Notes under the pieces: model-generated
The model's input: the letters and a program-made list of their open reading frames with translations, nothing else
Told to the model about the DNA's origin: nothing
Databases searched by the model: none
Part shown: positions 11,783-23,900 of the stretch, piece after piece
Layout of the letters: the number at the start of each line of letters is the position of its first letter
Numbering within the stretch: position 1 is the first letter of the stretch
Source: Morella rubra
Taxonomy: Eukaryota; Streptophyta; Magnoliopsida; Fagales; Myricaceae
Reading direction: 5' to 3'
DNA: 64,000 bases
Assembly (NCBI GenBank): GCA_003952965.2
Contig: CM025852.1
Coordinates: 7,905,001 to 7,969,000 of the forward strand
Position numbers and translations under genes: made by a program

Positions 11783-11812
11783 TCGCCGCTGAAGCCAAAA
11801 ACTGTTGTAGTG
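11783..11812 (-). repeat. CACTA right terminal inverted repeat
   Basis: Read on the minus strand the end is CACTACAACAGTTTTTGGCT. It marks the right boundary of the transposon; the expected 3-bp host duplication cannot be checked without the left end. Confidence 0.75.
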
Positions 11813-12020
11813 GTACGTAGGAAAAAATGAGAAGGAAAAGACTTCATTAAGCCTAACAGTTGGTTTTGTCTCTTTTCTCATTAGATGAGGTGGCTAAATT
11901 CTGGACTTAGCAAAAAGAAAAAAAAAAAAATGAACAAATTTTGATCTTTGAATTTGCTTTTTAAAATTCTGACGTTACTTTGAAGTTTTGAATAGGTAAT
12001 GTATCATAATCTTTATGCCT

Positions 12021-12172
12021 AAGTTCCTTCAATTTGCCAGTGAGCTTTAGCTCAACTGGCACCTCCTCCCTTTGGGAAGGGTTAGTACTGGGGTCGACTG
12101 CCCACACCCGCAGGCTACGTCCTGCTCCACCAGTTGCCTATAAAAAAAAATAAAATAAAGTTCCTCCAATTT
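12021..12172 (+). mobile_element. tRNA-derived SINE with 15-bp target duplication
   Basis: The body (12036-12157) starts GCCAGTGAGCTTTAGCTCAA. TAGCTCAACTGG is a good Pol III A box and GGGTCGACTGCCC sits where a B box is expected. It ends in an A-rich tail (TAAAAAAAAATAAAATA). Flanking copies aagttccttcaattt (12021-12035) and aagttcctccaattt (12158-12172) differ at one base. Confidence 0.8.
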
Positions 12173-12779
12173 ATTAATTGTTGTTAATTTTTTTCTGGGC
12201 ACACCTTTTTATCTATTTAAAGATACCTACTGGAGCCCTATTAAAGAGCTACTAAACAAACGGGATCAGACCATAGTAATCCAAGCCCGGTTTTGTTTAC
12301 TCCGAGCCGAACGCCATGCACCAAGATAAAAACTGATCTATTCACCTAATCTCATGTGAACTTTCGAGAACCTGTTCCCAAAAGCTAGTTTAAAGGAGAG
12401 AAAGCTCAAGGCATAAAATCTCACAAGTATGATTAGCATACAAAATAAATAAAAATTCTGTATTTGTTACAAGCCGAAAGCAATGATTAATTAGACGTAC
12501 AGTGCTTGAACGAGTACTTCCAAACGGTGAACTTCCAGGTAGCTTCCTCAACATAAGTTCGCCAACCTTCCCTAAATCCCTCCCCGCTCTTCCACGTCTA
12601 AGTTAAACTTGTTACTCTTACAAAATATAATTTAAATAACAATTTATCTCTTCTCAACAATTTAAGTTTTTGAGATAATTGATAGATTTACATGATATCA
12701 AAACTAAGGTATGAGTTCAAAACCTCTAACAGTTTAAGGTCATATTGAGTGGCATTTTTCTTTGATTTTGGAGACCCAA
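12173..12779. other. intergenic, nothing recognised
   Basis: AT-rich sequence with no open frame of note and no repeat that I can pair within the window. Confidence 0.4.
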
Positions 12780-13039
12780 AAATTTTCTTTCATATTGCAT
12801 GGCACATGAAACTATTTACTTATCTTATGAATCTCAGGTATAAAAATTGTCCCATACTATTATATAACTCCACTGCATGCATTAATAACAAGAAATGGCC
12901 ACAAATTAAGTATAAGCCCTCTCTCACAGTCATAGCACTTCCTCACGGCAAAATCCAAACCATGTTTTTTTGATTATGTTATGCTAAAGACAAACCACAC
13001 TAATAAAAGGAAATGGATCCTTGACAAACAGTGCGAAAG

Positions 13040-13193
13040 CAAGTTAGACTTTTTTTTTTTTTTGAAACAACTAATGTTATATAAAAACACAAACAAAAAT
13101 TACAAGCTAGAAAAACAAGAAAAAGAACCAAAGGGCCAGCGACGAATTTAGAGGCCAACAGTAAAGTGGCTATAATGAGAACACAAGTTATAC
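13040..13193 (-). mobile_element. 5'-truncated LINE/SINE tail inserted in the left copy
   Basis: On the plus strand the insert begins with a T run (13050-13064), i.e. a poly(A) tail on the minus strand, and extends to 13183. It is flanked by caagttagac (13040-13049) and caagttatac (13184-13193). The homologous site in the right arm (near 27765) carries one uninterrupted copy, which is the empty allele-like state and proves the insertion. Confidence 0.8.
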
Positions 13194-13559
13194 TTTTTAG
13201 TTGTACACTCCAAAAGCAAAACCTATATATATAGACCACTTACATAAAAAAGTTATGAATCATTAAAAACCCACGGGCGGCTCTACTCTTCCACACCCTA
13301 GAAAGTCGACTCGTTGATCACCTGTAGATTGAAATAACTTGTCCTAATAATCAAAGCAATAGTAACTTACTTACATTTAAAAAAAAAAAATAGCAATGGT
13401 AACTAACAGCAAACCTGTCTGTCTCACTGGATTCCATTTTCGTGAAATATTCTAATGGTTTCACTTGAGAATCATGCATATGGTCGTTAATTGGAAGTTA
13501 TCACATTATTCGCAAAGCTTGAAGAAATGGACAGGTTGGTATTGTGTTTGAACAGACAC

Positions 13560-14720
13560 ATACACATCATGTACAACTATGAAATAGCCATGGTCAACAA
13601 GGACTTGATGTAAGATGGGCGTGAACTCAGGCCAGTATCCATTAAGCTCTTCATCAACCTCTTCTGCATTCAATTTCTTACCCCGTTAGCTATAGCACCG
13701 AAAAATTGGGTAAAAAACCACAAGACTCTTAAGATCTTAATTCTTGCTCAAGAATCTATGATTTCGGGCATTTATGAACTTACCTCCTGATTAACAATGT
13801 CTACAAGGTGCACCACAATATTTCTGCCAAACCTCATAAAAGATGTAGTTGATTGATCATACGGGCAATTAAGCACCATACTAAAAGTCCCAACCTTTCG
13901 CTTCCAATTACATTTGGGAAGTTTTTCCTTTAGTTCCAACACAAACGACATTTACTTCTTTCCAAAATGCAAGAAGCTAAAAGCAATCACCCTATAGCAC
14001 AATCTTTGTAAAAGGGACAGGAAACTTGGATGATGCTCGATATTGAGCAACCTGGACCCGATCGTCACTAAGTTAATTAGAAAGAGGTTCTAAATCAAAA
14101 TTATGTGTGTGTGGGCCGTATTCTGGATAGTATTTTATCTACATACCGGCTGGGTTTTGTTGTCGAAATGTAGGTGAGAAGCAACTCAAGTTCTGTTGGA
14201 ATGGTCTGTCGTTCCCTATGAAAGCAACTTCTAACAATTGTGGCCAAGCTCAAATAATCATCCACATACTTCTTTAGACGTCTTTCACCATCCCCGTAAT
14301 CTTCTCTCGGCCATTACAATCACAATATTTAACTCACTTAGGTTGCCATGACAATGTTTTCCACCTGGTGGAGATAACCAATGCCCCTTAAAACATCCCT
14401 GTCATGTAGACAAAGAAGAAGAAGAAAAAAGTCAAAATCTAGAGAAAGGTTTCAGTGAATACAAAATAATTTAAACATTACCTAAGGATTTGAAGAAACT
14501 GTGGTTCAAGTTTTTCCGCTGACGATCAAAGAGAGACTTCCCAAGCAACCACTATTTAAAATTTTGTTCGTAGTGCTCCATCACTAAGCAAACTTCATCA
14601 CTATTCCCATTGAAATAATAAAGATTCCTTAACACGAACTCATTAGAGCATGCAGCTGCTGCTAAATAATGCGATTCTCTGCTTATTGAATGAGCCTAGG
14701 GTGCAACATTACAAATGACA
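13560..14720 (-). pseudogene. IRE1-like pseudokinase-KEN gene, left copy (decayed)
   Basis: Minus-strand exons correspond one to one with those at 22637-22755 and 26300-27386. They include the N-lobe piece near 14690-14640, CLVMEHYEQNF near 14590, the segment around the HGNLSELN loop near 14310-14360, and the KEN-like region near 13800-14040. The last exon is near 13577-13690. Unlike the right copy it carries no MULE insertion, so YYFNGNSDEVCLVMEHYEQN is read continuously. An in-frame TAG follows at the position of the right copy's Gln (KQW becomes K-stop-W), and there are further indels. It serves as the unrearranged reference for the right copy. The kinase/KEN assignment is by motif only. 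Confidence 0.6.
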
Positions 14721-15539
14721 TCGCCTGTATTCTCTACATTGACTTGATGCACCCTATGAACTTGATGTTTCAGCTTCTGAATCATGAGACCACAAGTTTC
14801 TTCTGCCATTATTGTATAACAATGACTATAAGAGGATTTTACATTTCTTATTTCTCTTAAATACTAATTACCAGTTACCTAAAAAAAAAAAAGATTGGCC
14901 CCAAAAGTCCATTGTCACCACTGAGGCCAAAACTCGTAACCTATCATGCCAATTATGCATGTACAGTAGCGGTGGAAAGACAAATGTAATAATGGATTGT
15001 ACAATAATGGTGGAAAGATAAATGTAATAATAGATGAATAAAGTGGTTAATACAATTAATCCCTCACCAATTATAAGCTAAGACTAGCTCTCATAGTTGT
15101 TATGGGGTTGTTTTGAGAGATAAGACTCAAAAGAGATCTTTGATTTTATTTTTTTTTGGTAACCGATTGTTCAGACCAACTTACGATCTCGAGGCTTGAG
15201 CATTCCCTCCATACCACACAAGCCAGATAATTACTAAACCAAAGGCATTGATGGTAGCTCCAAAAAGCTTTGAATTCAAACCACACATATTACTAACAAA
15301 AATTAACCAGTGGAGAAAAAGTATTGTTGGGACCAATAATTATTTGAGTTGATTTCTACTATTTGAAAACTATCAATATACGTGGGCCTACCAATTAGGG
15401 TAGAATCTGACCACACACTAGGGAGAGTACTAGAAAATATAATTTAAATAATAAATTAAGTAATATAATTTAATAAGTAAATTTCAATAATCTGATTATT
15501 TGTTTCCTATCAAATGCTGGATTATGCACAAAGATTAGG

Positions 15540-16013
15540 CATACCCAAAATTTCATGACATACTCTGCTTAAATCAAGAGAAGGATCCATATGTGGCAAA
15601 AGAACAAGAGCCATTGGAAGCACAATTGCAGCGGCAACTACACAGCTATCAAGTCTCTCAGTTAGAACCTACATATCATCACCAAAAAAAGGCAAGTACA
15701 CACCCACAGTTCACAGTCCTTCACGCATAAACACTCAGAGAGAGAGTCAAAGAGATAGCACATCGCTTACAGAGTATATAGAAGTGGAAGCGTAGATTAG
15801 CAACAAAGACACCAAAACTTTTACTGTTTTTCTTTTCAAATAGCCAAAGTATGCACGAAGATTAGGCATACTCCAATTTTTATGATATGCCATGCCTAAA
15901 AGAAGAAAACTATCCATCCATTCCAGAAGAACAAGAGCTATTGGAAGCACAATTGCAGCGACAACCTCACAGCTATCAAGTCTCTCTGATATAACCCACA
16001 TCTCATCACCCAT
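15540..16013 (-). pseudogene. membrane-segment exons of the left copy (B-A-B order)
   Basis: From 16013 downward the minus strand reads a B-type exon (ERLDSCEVVAAIVLPIALVL), an A-type exon (KTVKVLVSLLLIYASTSIYS at ~15820-15760) and a second B-type exon (ERLDSCVVAAAIVLPMALVL at ~15690-15540). Each encodes one strongly hydrophobic stretch of about 18-22 residues. They match the array at 19940-22330 and lie upstream of the kinase-like exons, so they look like the N-terminal membrane part of the same family. Confidence 0.55.
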
Positions 16014-18220
16014 GTAATCGTTAGTGCATCACAATAAAGCAAGCACACACCCACAGTTCTGATAGGGGCCCCAGCCTAGGCCCCTAACTAATGCCCAAAC
16101 CTCTCACAAATACGACTTGTGAGTACACGGGACAAGCCCCCTCCTTAAAGATAATGCTGGATTGGTTGTCCCATTGAAGTATTAAAAAACATATTCGAGC
16201 TAAAGAAAGGAAAAAGAAAGATAAATTAAAGAGAGATGGATAGTTGAGAAGGTGGTTGAATGGGTTAGCAACTGAAACTAAGAACCTGAAGCTTTGTAAG
16301 CCGTAAGCTTGTAGAGCCAATACTCTGATATAAGCCTAGTACTTACAGATAAGTAAGTCTAAGCCACCTAAGATGAGCTTAGAACCTGATAGGCCAAAAA
16401 GAGAGAGAGAAGCGTGTTGAGAGAAAGGAGCAGGAAAAAAGTGCTGGAAAACGACTTAGTCGAGCCGTTGTCTTTCCCTCGTATCTCATTATAATATCCT
16501 GACTAATTTTGTGATACTTTTACAAAAATCTTCTATTTTGTGTAAAAGAAATTTGCTATTTCCATAACTTTTCTTACGCGATAATGTATTTTACAAAACA
16601 AAATTGTCAGACCTAAACCTGTATCCACGTTTACGGTATTAACCTATTGTTTCTTTTTGCTAAGCCCGGACGTAACATATTATTGTTGGCTCATTGTCCA
16701 ATATCCTCGAAGTGGATCCTTACAAATTCCCACCATCTTCGGACAAAGTCTCATCGTCATTTTCAATACGACGGACAATGTTCTCTGTTAAATTATTCAG
16801 TGTCTAAATCCTATTCCTGGATTTGAAAAATTGAATCTTAACTGTCCCTTTGTAATCTTGGAACATACCTCCTTTGAATCAACCTCTCTCTAGATATTTA
16901 CGTATGCGGAATGCTTTTATTTTTCGATAATTGTTGCAGGGAAATGCAGCAGAACCTGTACGGCAAGAGAACTTTCCACTTTTCTTACCTACGAAGCGTT
17001 GCAAGAGAACTTTTTGCTTTCCCAAAAGCGAGAATAAATTAAGGTCTTTCGACTCAGCAAGGACCCATCGAAATTCAGAATTACGAACCTTTTGTTTTCT
17101 CAAAAGCGAGAATAAAGGTCAGCAAATACCCATCAAAATTCAGAATTACGTGTCTGTGGTCATAAGTACTAACAACCCAAGGGCAACGCCAGTTAGAACA
17201 TAGTCCTTCAATTCACTCTCAGACAGCTAGAACTTGCCTTTTATGCCACAGAAAACTATAGTCTTATCGATTCAAGGGCGATGCCACTGTAAAAGCCCCC
17301 AGAGGGGAGTAGAAGATTGTGACAAATTCTGTAAGGCATTATAACAATAAGGATAGAAGCTGAAAGAAGACGTGACTGGTTCAAGCGAAACTTCAAGACC
17401 TGGAGGTTTGCCTTTACCTCCTTTCCTTTCCATTAATATATTCGCATCTATTTTTAAGTAATCATTTCACGCTACATTCTAAAGTTAGGCAGATTATATT
17501 CGCATCTATTTTGAAGAAATCATTTCACGCTACATTCAAAAGTTAAACAGGCCCGAGTAGACTCAATTGGCAGAGCAAAGGACTCACTGCACGATTCAGA
17601 GGAGGTCTCTGTTAGGAGACAATAGTCTCGCGTTAGGAATTTGATACTGAAAAGGGAAGTTGGGCGGAAGTTGGAGAGCTCGAGTAATTGGGAGGTGAAG
17701 ATTTGAAGTGGCGTTTGTGTTTGTTTTGGTTGTTAGAGGAAAAAGAAGTGGAAAAAATATATTTTTATGGTGTTTGTGTGTTACCATTTTAGAAAATATT
17801 TTTAAAATTTTAAGAATTTTTTTGATATTAAAATTTATTAAGATTTATAAAGAAAAAAGTGAAACGTATATATACAGATGTTAAAAATTTTAAAATATAT
17901 TTATTTTGCTCAGAATTTCTATTCTTCGAAATATTAGTTAAATCAACGCTATATATATAATAGGGGGGTGGGGATGATGCCGGGAGTGAGCACTGGAAGC
18001 GGATGATACGATATTGATAAGCAAAGAAGATAGTTAAGAAGGCAGAAATCCGGGAGACTGGCGTTTCCCGAGCGGTGAGGATAGAGCTTCCTGATTAGCT
18101 GCAAAGTATAAACTTTGAAGAAACAAAGCGCATGCATTGTACCACGATGAATAACCACTCAATCCGCGAAACTGTCTCGTCCCCTCTCCACTCTTCTGAC
18201 CACTGTTTGGATCACAAGCC
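16014..18220. other. intergenic spacer between inverted copies
   Basis: No confident gene. It contains two local direct repeats: ~17005-17152 (AAAGCGAGAATAAA and AAATTCAGAATTACG each twice) and ~17440-17545 (ATTCGCATCTATTTT and ATTTCACGCTACATTC each twice, ~57-bp period). A stretch at 17550-17625 with CTCAATTGGCAGAGCA resembles a tRNA D-arm but lacks a B box. Confidence 0.4.
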
Positions 18221-18226
18221 CAACCC

Positions 18227-18960
18227 TTGAGTCAAATCATGCTGCTGTTTGTAATGGCATTTCTTTGGGATCTAAAAGCAACGATGCGAGAGACCTTTAA
18301 ATGCCAGTTTGTTCACAGCTTTCGCACCGGAACTCTCAGAGCACTACCATTTCTTTCCTCTCTAGAACCCCAATTTCCCATCTACCGAAAAATTAAAATG
18401 GGAAGAGGAAAAAACTAGAAAGAAGAAATATTGAAATTTCTTTATTTCAAAATCGGACATTCAGTCGATGGAAACATTCGAAACCCACAGAGAAGTCTTC
18501 CCTCCACCATCCTCCGCCTCGACGTCGTGCACAGAGACCACGAACGGCAATCCCGAGTTCGATATCAAGGGGTATTTTCCGGACAAAGGTGTGGAGATCG
18601 GCAACTACATCACCTCCAACACATTCGCAGTGGCGTGCGACGACTGCGTCATCTATTTCTCCCCGGATGGCACCGACTGCGGGGGCCGCCGCACCCAAGG
18701 TCGTCTACAGGTACTTCGATCCGGCCGTCCACCGGCAGGTCTTCTGTCGCACGGTCCAATTTGCCGTTTAAACCACAAGCCTTCTCGACTAGTGGTTTTT
18801 AACTTACAACCAAGTGCAAATTTCCTATGTCACTGCCGTATTCTTCAATATGGCACTGATATTAAAAATTTGTATCTCTTAATTGCGAGTCCGTGTACTG
18901 CGCTGAGTTCATCACAGGCCTGACGAGTTACTCCTCACAGTAACCTCTTTCTTCGAGTTT
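18227..18960 (+). CDS. unrecognised short gene or first exon in a GC-rich island
   Basis: The frame starting at ATG 18468 (METFETHREVFPPPSS...) stays open to 18923. Codon use over 18468-18700 is much more GC-rich than the surroundings, and CT-rich leader-like sequence precedes it (18320-18380), as expected of a plant first exon. A good protein-like stretch is GNPEFDIKGYFPDKGVEIGN, followed by CDDCVIYFSPDG. After ~18690 an alternative frame (PKVVYRYFDPAVHRQVFCR, ending 18771) looks more protein-like, so a frameshift is possible. I do not recognise the family. It could be the original 5' end of the plus-strand copy. Confidence 0.35.
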
Positions 18961-19940
18961 ATCCATTGCAAGAGGGAACATATGTTATGATTTGGAACCC
19001 GCTTGGAAACCAACATCGAAGGCAGGATTTTCTATGATTGTGGGACACACGGGGTAGTCTCGGCAATTAAAAAAGTGTCAACCCCGTCCCTACCAAACGA
19101 GACCAAAATTGTCCTGAGGTTGTGTTTTGTATGACTTCCAGCAAAAGTATTCTTCTAGTTAGGCAGGCCATGCCCATGCTTAATGAAGGCCCATTTTTGG
19201 CTTACATATTCACTATGTGATCTCATATTCGTCCTGGACATACCCCGTGAGGGCTTCTAGCTCTAGAAGGTATATAAAAAACTCCTCATTGGTCACAAAA
19301 TCAGACTAATATTATAATAAAAATAAAAGGTAGCCTGTTTTATTTTTGAGGAAAAAAGCAATATATAGATGCGTGACCTTTATAAATGTTAAGACCTCCG
19401 GGTTAAACGATAACTCTTTGAAAAGGTTTCCTTGAAGCATTTGTTATAAGATCCTTATTGCTGCTACTTTTTTACTATTAATATATTATTAGTTTTGTGG
19501 CTGTTAGCTTTATTGTTGTTAGGATTGCTTGTGTGTCTTATCTCATATTACCCGAGGAAGCTTTTGCTTTTCTTTTATACTTTGTAGCTTTAACATTATA
19601 GCAGCATAGGTGCCTCAACTTGTTCTTTTTTTATGACCTTCGTACATGGTGGCAAGTCTATTAGTTGATGATGGTCTTGGTCCTTTACCTTTATAATTAT
19701 TTCGTGCTATGTTCTCATGTTAGGTGGCTGAGTGTGGACCCAACTGGCGGCTCAGAAGGAGTCACTGTATTGCTGTAGCAGGTCAAGTCTCACGCTTCCT
19801 TAAACAAGGGGCGCACACCCACTTTTTTCATTCACATATGGAACCAACCTAGCTGTGATAACTTGTTGCTGCACGGAAACTGACAGAAGAATACTTCATT
19901 TCTTGACTTTTGGGTTCAACTACAGAATATTAGCCCAACT
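18961..19940. other. non-coding, possible intron or intergenic
   Basis: Nothing coding is seen. About 19700-19800 resembles 17525-17625 in direct orientation (for example TTCGTGCTATGTTC against TTCACGCTACATTC), a weak older duplication. Confidence 0.3.
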
Positions 19941-20607
19941 AAGAGGATTTCTCAGACCTGAGAAAGACTGGAAAAATGCCTATGGTCGGGGACGCAGTGA
20001 ATGTTCTGGTTGCTCTTACAGTGATCTGCGCTTTCACCTATGTCTACTACGATAGTGATGTGCTGTCTATCGATGTCTCTCTAAGCATATATATATCCAT
20101 ATGTGCATGCGCACGGCTTTGAATTATGAACTGATGTTTATGAGGTGATCAACTGTAGGTGCTAGATGAGATACTCGGACAGATACTTGATTGCGGTGCT
20201 GTTGCAGCTGGAACTATGTTTCTGATGCTTCTTGTTTTGGGACGGATGAATACTTTTCTTGATTCAAGCCGAGAATTATTTCATCACATTGTAAGTATGC
20301 TAGTCTTTCAGCATAGTTGCATCTAAAGTTTTAGTGCCGCTTTCATCTCTCAAATTCATGTTTGATAGCTGCTTGTAGTGTTACTGCAGCTCTTACTGGG
20401 AAATTTCAAAGAGCATATCACCACGTTTAATCAACTTGCTAATTACGGGTAGTAAATATGACTGTTACTTGATTGCTTGGACAATTGTTTGAAGATAGTA
20501 TACACTGCTGAAAGACTCCAGAGAACTTAAAAGATTTTTTTGCTATTTGGTGTTAGGCAACTTAAGCACGATTGTTGCTATTTGATTTGACATTAGAGAT
20601 GTCGATT

Positions 20608-20677
20608 CCCAGAGTTCCTCCCGACCCTGCCACCAGTCCCTTGCCCCCAGAGTTCCTCCCAACCCCGCCACCAGTCA
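20608..20677 (+). repeat. 38-bp tandem repeat, two units
   Basis: CCCAGAGTTCCTCCC followed by CCGCCACCAGTC or a close variant occurs twice, 38 bases apart. It is non-coding and sits between exon pairs. Confidence 0.6.
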
Positions 20678-21224
20678 AGGCATTTTTTAGGATAAAGTAC
20701 AATGACAGTACTGTGGTTAGAGTCGATTCTTAAGACAGCCCCTGTAATTTCTCTGATCACATTTACGTAGTAAAAATTGCTCTGTGATAAACTATTTCCA
20801 TCTTCGTCCCCGTTAACTCAGTAAAGATGAATATTTTATTTTCTAATTTTTCCACACTGAAAACACAACATTTCCAACTTTCTATCCATTCGAACAATTG
20901 ACAATCACTAGTAAATGAGATAAGATTGCCCACCTTAGTACCGTCATTGGAAATGGCACCAGCGAGAGGGCAGTGAGAAAATATCCTTCTTTGACACGTT
21001 GGTATATTTGAGTCTTAACAGATCAGGCCAATCTGGGTAATTAGGGAGCAGTCATGCTTCCAAAACCTTACCTGAGGACTCTGCATTTCAGTAGGGATGC
21101 GACTCTGTAGCGAGTATGGCAGAGGAACATGCGGCCCACACAGCTCTTCAGATATATCCCTTGGTGCTGGATTCATGGCAAATCTATCAGTCCTCTCCAC
21201 TAGGCTCAACAGTGTCCCGATCTT

Positions 21225-21560
21225 TTTTTTAGGCAAGTGAAATATATATATTAATATCCAAGAATAATACAATCAATACAAAAGAGAAAAGAGGCTAGAG
21301 GGCCAGTGAAAAACCTAAACAGACTCAAAAGTCCTACAATATGTCGGATCCAAAGATCCTGCTGCTACTCTAGACACAAGCGTCGGAACCACCAACGGCC
21401 ACGAGGGCCATAATACAACTACGAGGACCACAAACCGGCCTCAAGGCTCGGGACAGAATACAAACCAATCACAAGGGCCAGCACACAATAAAAACACAAA
21501 CCGGCCACAAGGACCGGTACGCAGTACAAACACAAACCGGCTACAAGTTGAGAATACTTC
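21225..21560 (-). mobile_element. probable antisense LINE/SINE tail with GGCC-rich repeats
   Basis: Starts with a T run and the minus-strand equivalent of an A-rich retroposon tail (GATCTTTTTTTTAGGCAAG), then an A-rich stretch. It is followed by irregular repeats of CACAAACCGGC (near 21428, 21494, 21531) with AAGG between. It lies within an intron-like position of the right copy. No target duplication was found. Confidence 0.4.
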
Positions 21561-22636
21561 TCTTGTCCTAAGATAAATGAGAGAAGCATGCCGCATTTCT
21601 TGAATTTTGGGCATTATCTGAAGAAACACTAACAGACTTAAGAGGGTTTACTCCAAAACTTTAAAAAGAAACGGGAAGGTAGTTAAAGTTTTAGTGTCTC
21701 TATCAGTGATCTGCGCTATCACGTATGTGCATTCTCTGTAAGTGATGCGCTGTCTCTCTATCTCTTTCTTTGATTGTATATGCGTGAATTGCTGTGAACT
21801 ATGGGTGTGTGCTTGCTCTTTTGTGACGCACTCACGATTACATAGGTGATGAGATGTAGGTTCTAAATGAGATGCTTGATAACTTTGTGTTTGCTGCTGC
21901 AACTGTGCTTCCAATGGCTCCTGTTCTTCTGCCGCGGATGGATGCTTTTCTTGATTTAAGCACGGCAAGTCATTAAAATTTGAGTGTGCCTAGTCTTCGT
22001 GCATTCTTGAGCTATTTGATAGGAAAGCAGTAAAAGTTTTTGTGTCTTTGTTAGTGATCTTGGCTTCCATTTCTGTATACTTGGTAAGTGATGTGCTATC
22101 TCTCTATCCCTCTCTTTGGGTGTATATGCGTGGAGTGCTGTGAACTGTGGGTGTGTGCTTGCTTGCTTTTTTTTATGCATTCAAGATCCAATGGTGATGA
22201 GGCGTAGGTTCTAAGTGAGATACTTGATAGCTGTGCGGTTGTCGCTGCAATTGTGCTTCGTATGGCTCTTGTACTTTTGCCATAGATGGATATTTCTCTT
22301 GGTTTAAGCAGGGTATGTCATGAAATTTTGACAACCTAATCTTCATGAATAATCCAGCAATTTGATTATTTGAATTATGTTCTCTAACATGTATTTTGAT
22401 GATTTTCAAAGAGCAGTAATCAACTCAAATAATTACTAGTCCCAACAATGCCTTTTCTCCACTGCTTAATTTTTGTTGGTAATATGTGTGATTCTAATTC
22501 AAAGCTCTTTGAATGTTATAATTGTGAGGGGTTAATAGTATTCAGCACTTTAATCATCCATTGTTACATTTCTCTTTCCACCGCTGTTGTACGTACATAT
22601 TCTTTTAAATTTGTAGTTACTGCATAATTGGCACAG

Positions 22637-22755
22637 GTTACGAGTTCTGGCATCAGTGTTGAGAGGGACCTTTGGGCTCATTGAATAAGGAGAGAATCGC
22701 ATGATTTAGCAGCTGCATGCTCTAATGAGTTTGTGTTGAGGAATTTTTATCATTT
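22637..22755 (+). pseudogene. kinase N-lobe-like exon fragment, cut by the MULE
   Basis: After an acceptor (GCACAG at 22636) the frame reads through ESHDLAAACSNEFVLRNFYH and stops matching its left-arm counterpart at 22755. The pattern (HD-A.....-NEF-LRNFY) is reminiscent of the helix C region of IRE1 kinases. An in-frame stop precedes it. In the left arm the same exon continues directly into NGNSDEVCLVMEHYEQN; here the continuation resumes only near 26300. Confidence 0.5.
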
Positions 22756-23900
22756 GGCTTAATTACTCTATTAGCCTCTGGGGTATGGCTGGATCTTCAA
22801 TTGGTATCTAGGGTAATTTTGGTCCTAAAATAGTCATTGGGGATTGTATCTGGTCCTGGAATGGCAATTCCGTTAAGTCTACAAACGTAGTTAACGGAAA
22901 TAATCCCACATGTCTAACGGGGGCACATCAGACCCAATCCCCAATTGCCACGTGTCTCATTAAACTGCCAAGTCATATCTTGCCAAAATGGACCGACACC
23001 CATTAACATTTATGCCACGTCACCTATCCGACACTACCTCATTTAACAAAAATGCCAAGTCATATTAAAAATTGTCACCTGGAGAGCTTTCATCAAAGGC
23101 CATCAAATTTACCATCGTTCCATTTCAAAATCACTACAACATCCCAAATCCCCAATTTCTTCACAAACCCTAAATCCCTAACTTCTTCGCGAGTACCATT
23201 TTGCTCAACCATGTTCAAATACTTTGTAGACGTTCCATATTTTGGGTGACTACCGCTATTAAGGCTGCGGGGAACAGATTTGCTTTGTCATTCTTCAGTG
23301 AGATGAGAAAAAGGCTTGCCCATTTTGCCGTTCTTCGGTGGACCGAATCCCATATATATTTTTATTTTGCAAGATCCGTTTGAGTTGTTTAATATTCTGG
23401 GACTTTTGCACTTGTGTTTGTAGATTTTGTTGTTGACTAAAACTTTTTTTATATGTTGTGACCGAAACCTCTTTTGTAGATTTTATTTGCTATGGGTAGG
23501 TTGTTAGGGTGGAGTGCGATGTTAATGCATATGGGGTAGATTTATTTCTTTGTGGGGCTCACGTTTGCAAATATAATATGCTTTGGTTATGTGGGGTTAT
23601 CCGTTTGTCCGCTTGTACATATACACATAGAGGCCACCATGGTCCCTAGTGTTTAGAAAGCAAAAAGAAACACTCACGTGAATTTTGCTTGTAGGGTTCC
23701 TTATTTGTCTGTTGTTGCATATAATCTATCAACTCGTGGTATCTAAATATTAGTGCATTGTCTTTGTTAAGTAGACATTCATTTCTGAAGTTAATTTTTG
23801 GAAAGCAAAAAAGTATACATGTTCAAATATCATATTTTTTTTTCTTGGCTCAAATATCATATGTTTAACTGCAGAGTACTTTTTTATTTTATTTTTCTAG

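Larger units (their letters stand above)
1..11812 (+). mobile_element. CACTA (En/Spm) transposon, right part, with nested insertions
   Basis: The right end reads ...CTGTTGTAGTG at 11812, the reverse complement of a CACTACAACAG terminus, which is the hallmark of CACTA elements. Inside are a broken TNP2 transposase (8631-10216) and, on both sides, stretches dense in TTCGAAC-type motifs, as expected of subterminal repeats bound by the element's own DNA-binding protein. The left terminus is not seen, so it probably lies upstream of the window. The element hosts a ~1 kb insertion (801-1832) and a full LINE (2426-8532). Extent to the left is inferred. Confidence 0.75.
12780..16013 (-). repeat. left arm of inverted gene duplication
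   Basis: Read on the minus strand, this segment matches 21640-28010 in order and exon by exon. Examples: CTCTAATGAGTT at 14640 against 22705; CTCCACCAGGTGGA at 14370 against 26545; AAAGCAAAACC at 13215 against 27740. The right arm is longer because of a ~3.5 kb insertion (22756 to about 26190). The arms diverge by many substitutions and small indels, so the duplication is not recent. Confidence 0.8.
19940..22330 (+). pseudogene. tandem array of membrane-segment exons, right copy (A-B x3)
   Basis: Three repeats of an exon pair. A exons: ~19977-20090 (VNVLVALTVICAFTYVYY), ~21650-21755 (VVKVLVSLSVICAITYVHS), ~22020-22083 (KAVKVFVSLLVILASISVYL followed by GTAAGT). B exons: 20159-20290 (44 codons, TAG before, GTAAGT after; CGAVAAGTMFLMLLVLG), 21860-21963 (VFAAATVLPMAPVLLP, GC donor), ~22209-22330 (VVAAIVLRMALVLLP then TAG). 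Each exon holds one hydrophobic helix, so each pair would make a membrane hairpin. The later pairs have stops. They lie upstream of the N-lobe-like exon at 22637. Confidence 0.5.

Noticed and set aside
16056-16394. Possible ~320-bp insertion between CTGATAGG copies
   Set aside because: The 8-mer match is short, and no terminal structure supports a mobile element.
17550-17625. tRNA-like stretch with CTCAATTGGCAGAGCA
   Set aside because: Only a D-arm-like match; no B box or acceptor stem.
21648-22409. Three minus-strand ORFs of 74-106 codons
   Set aside because: They lie opposite the membrane-segment exons and have low-complexity Gln/His/Thr composition; the plus-strand reading has splice sites and a homologue.
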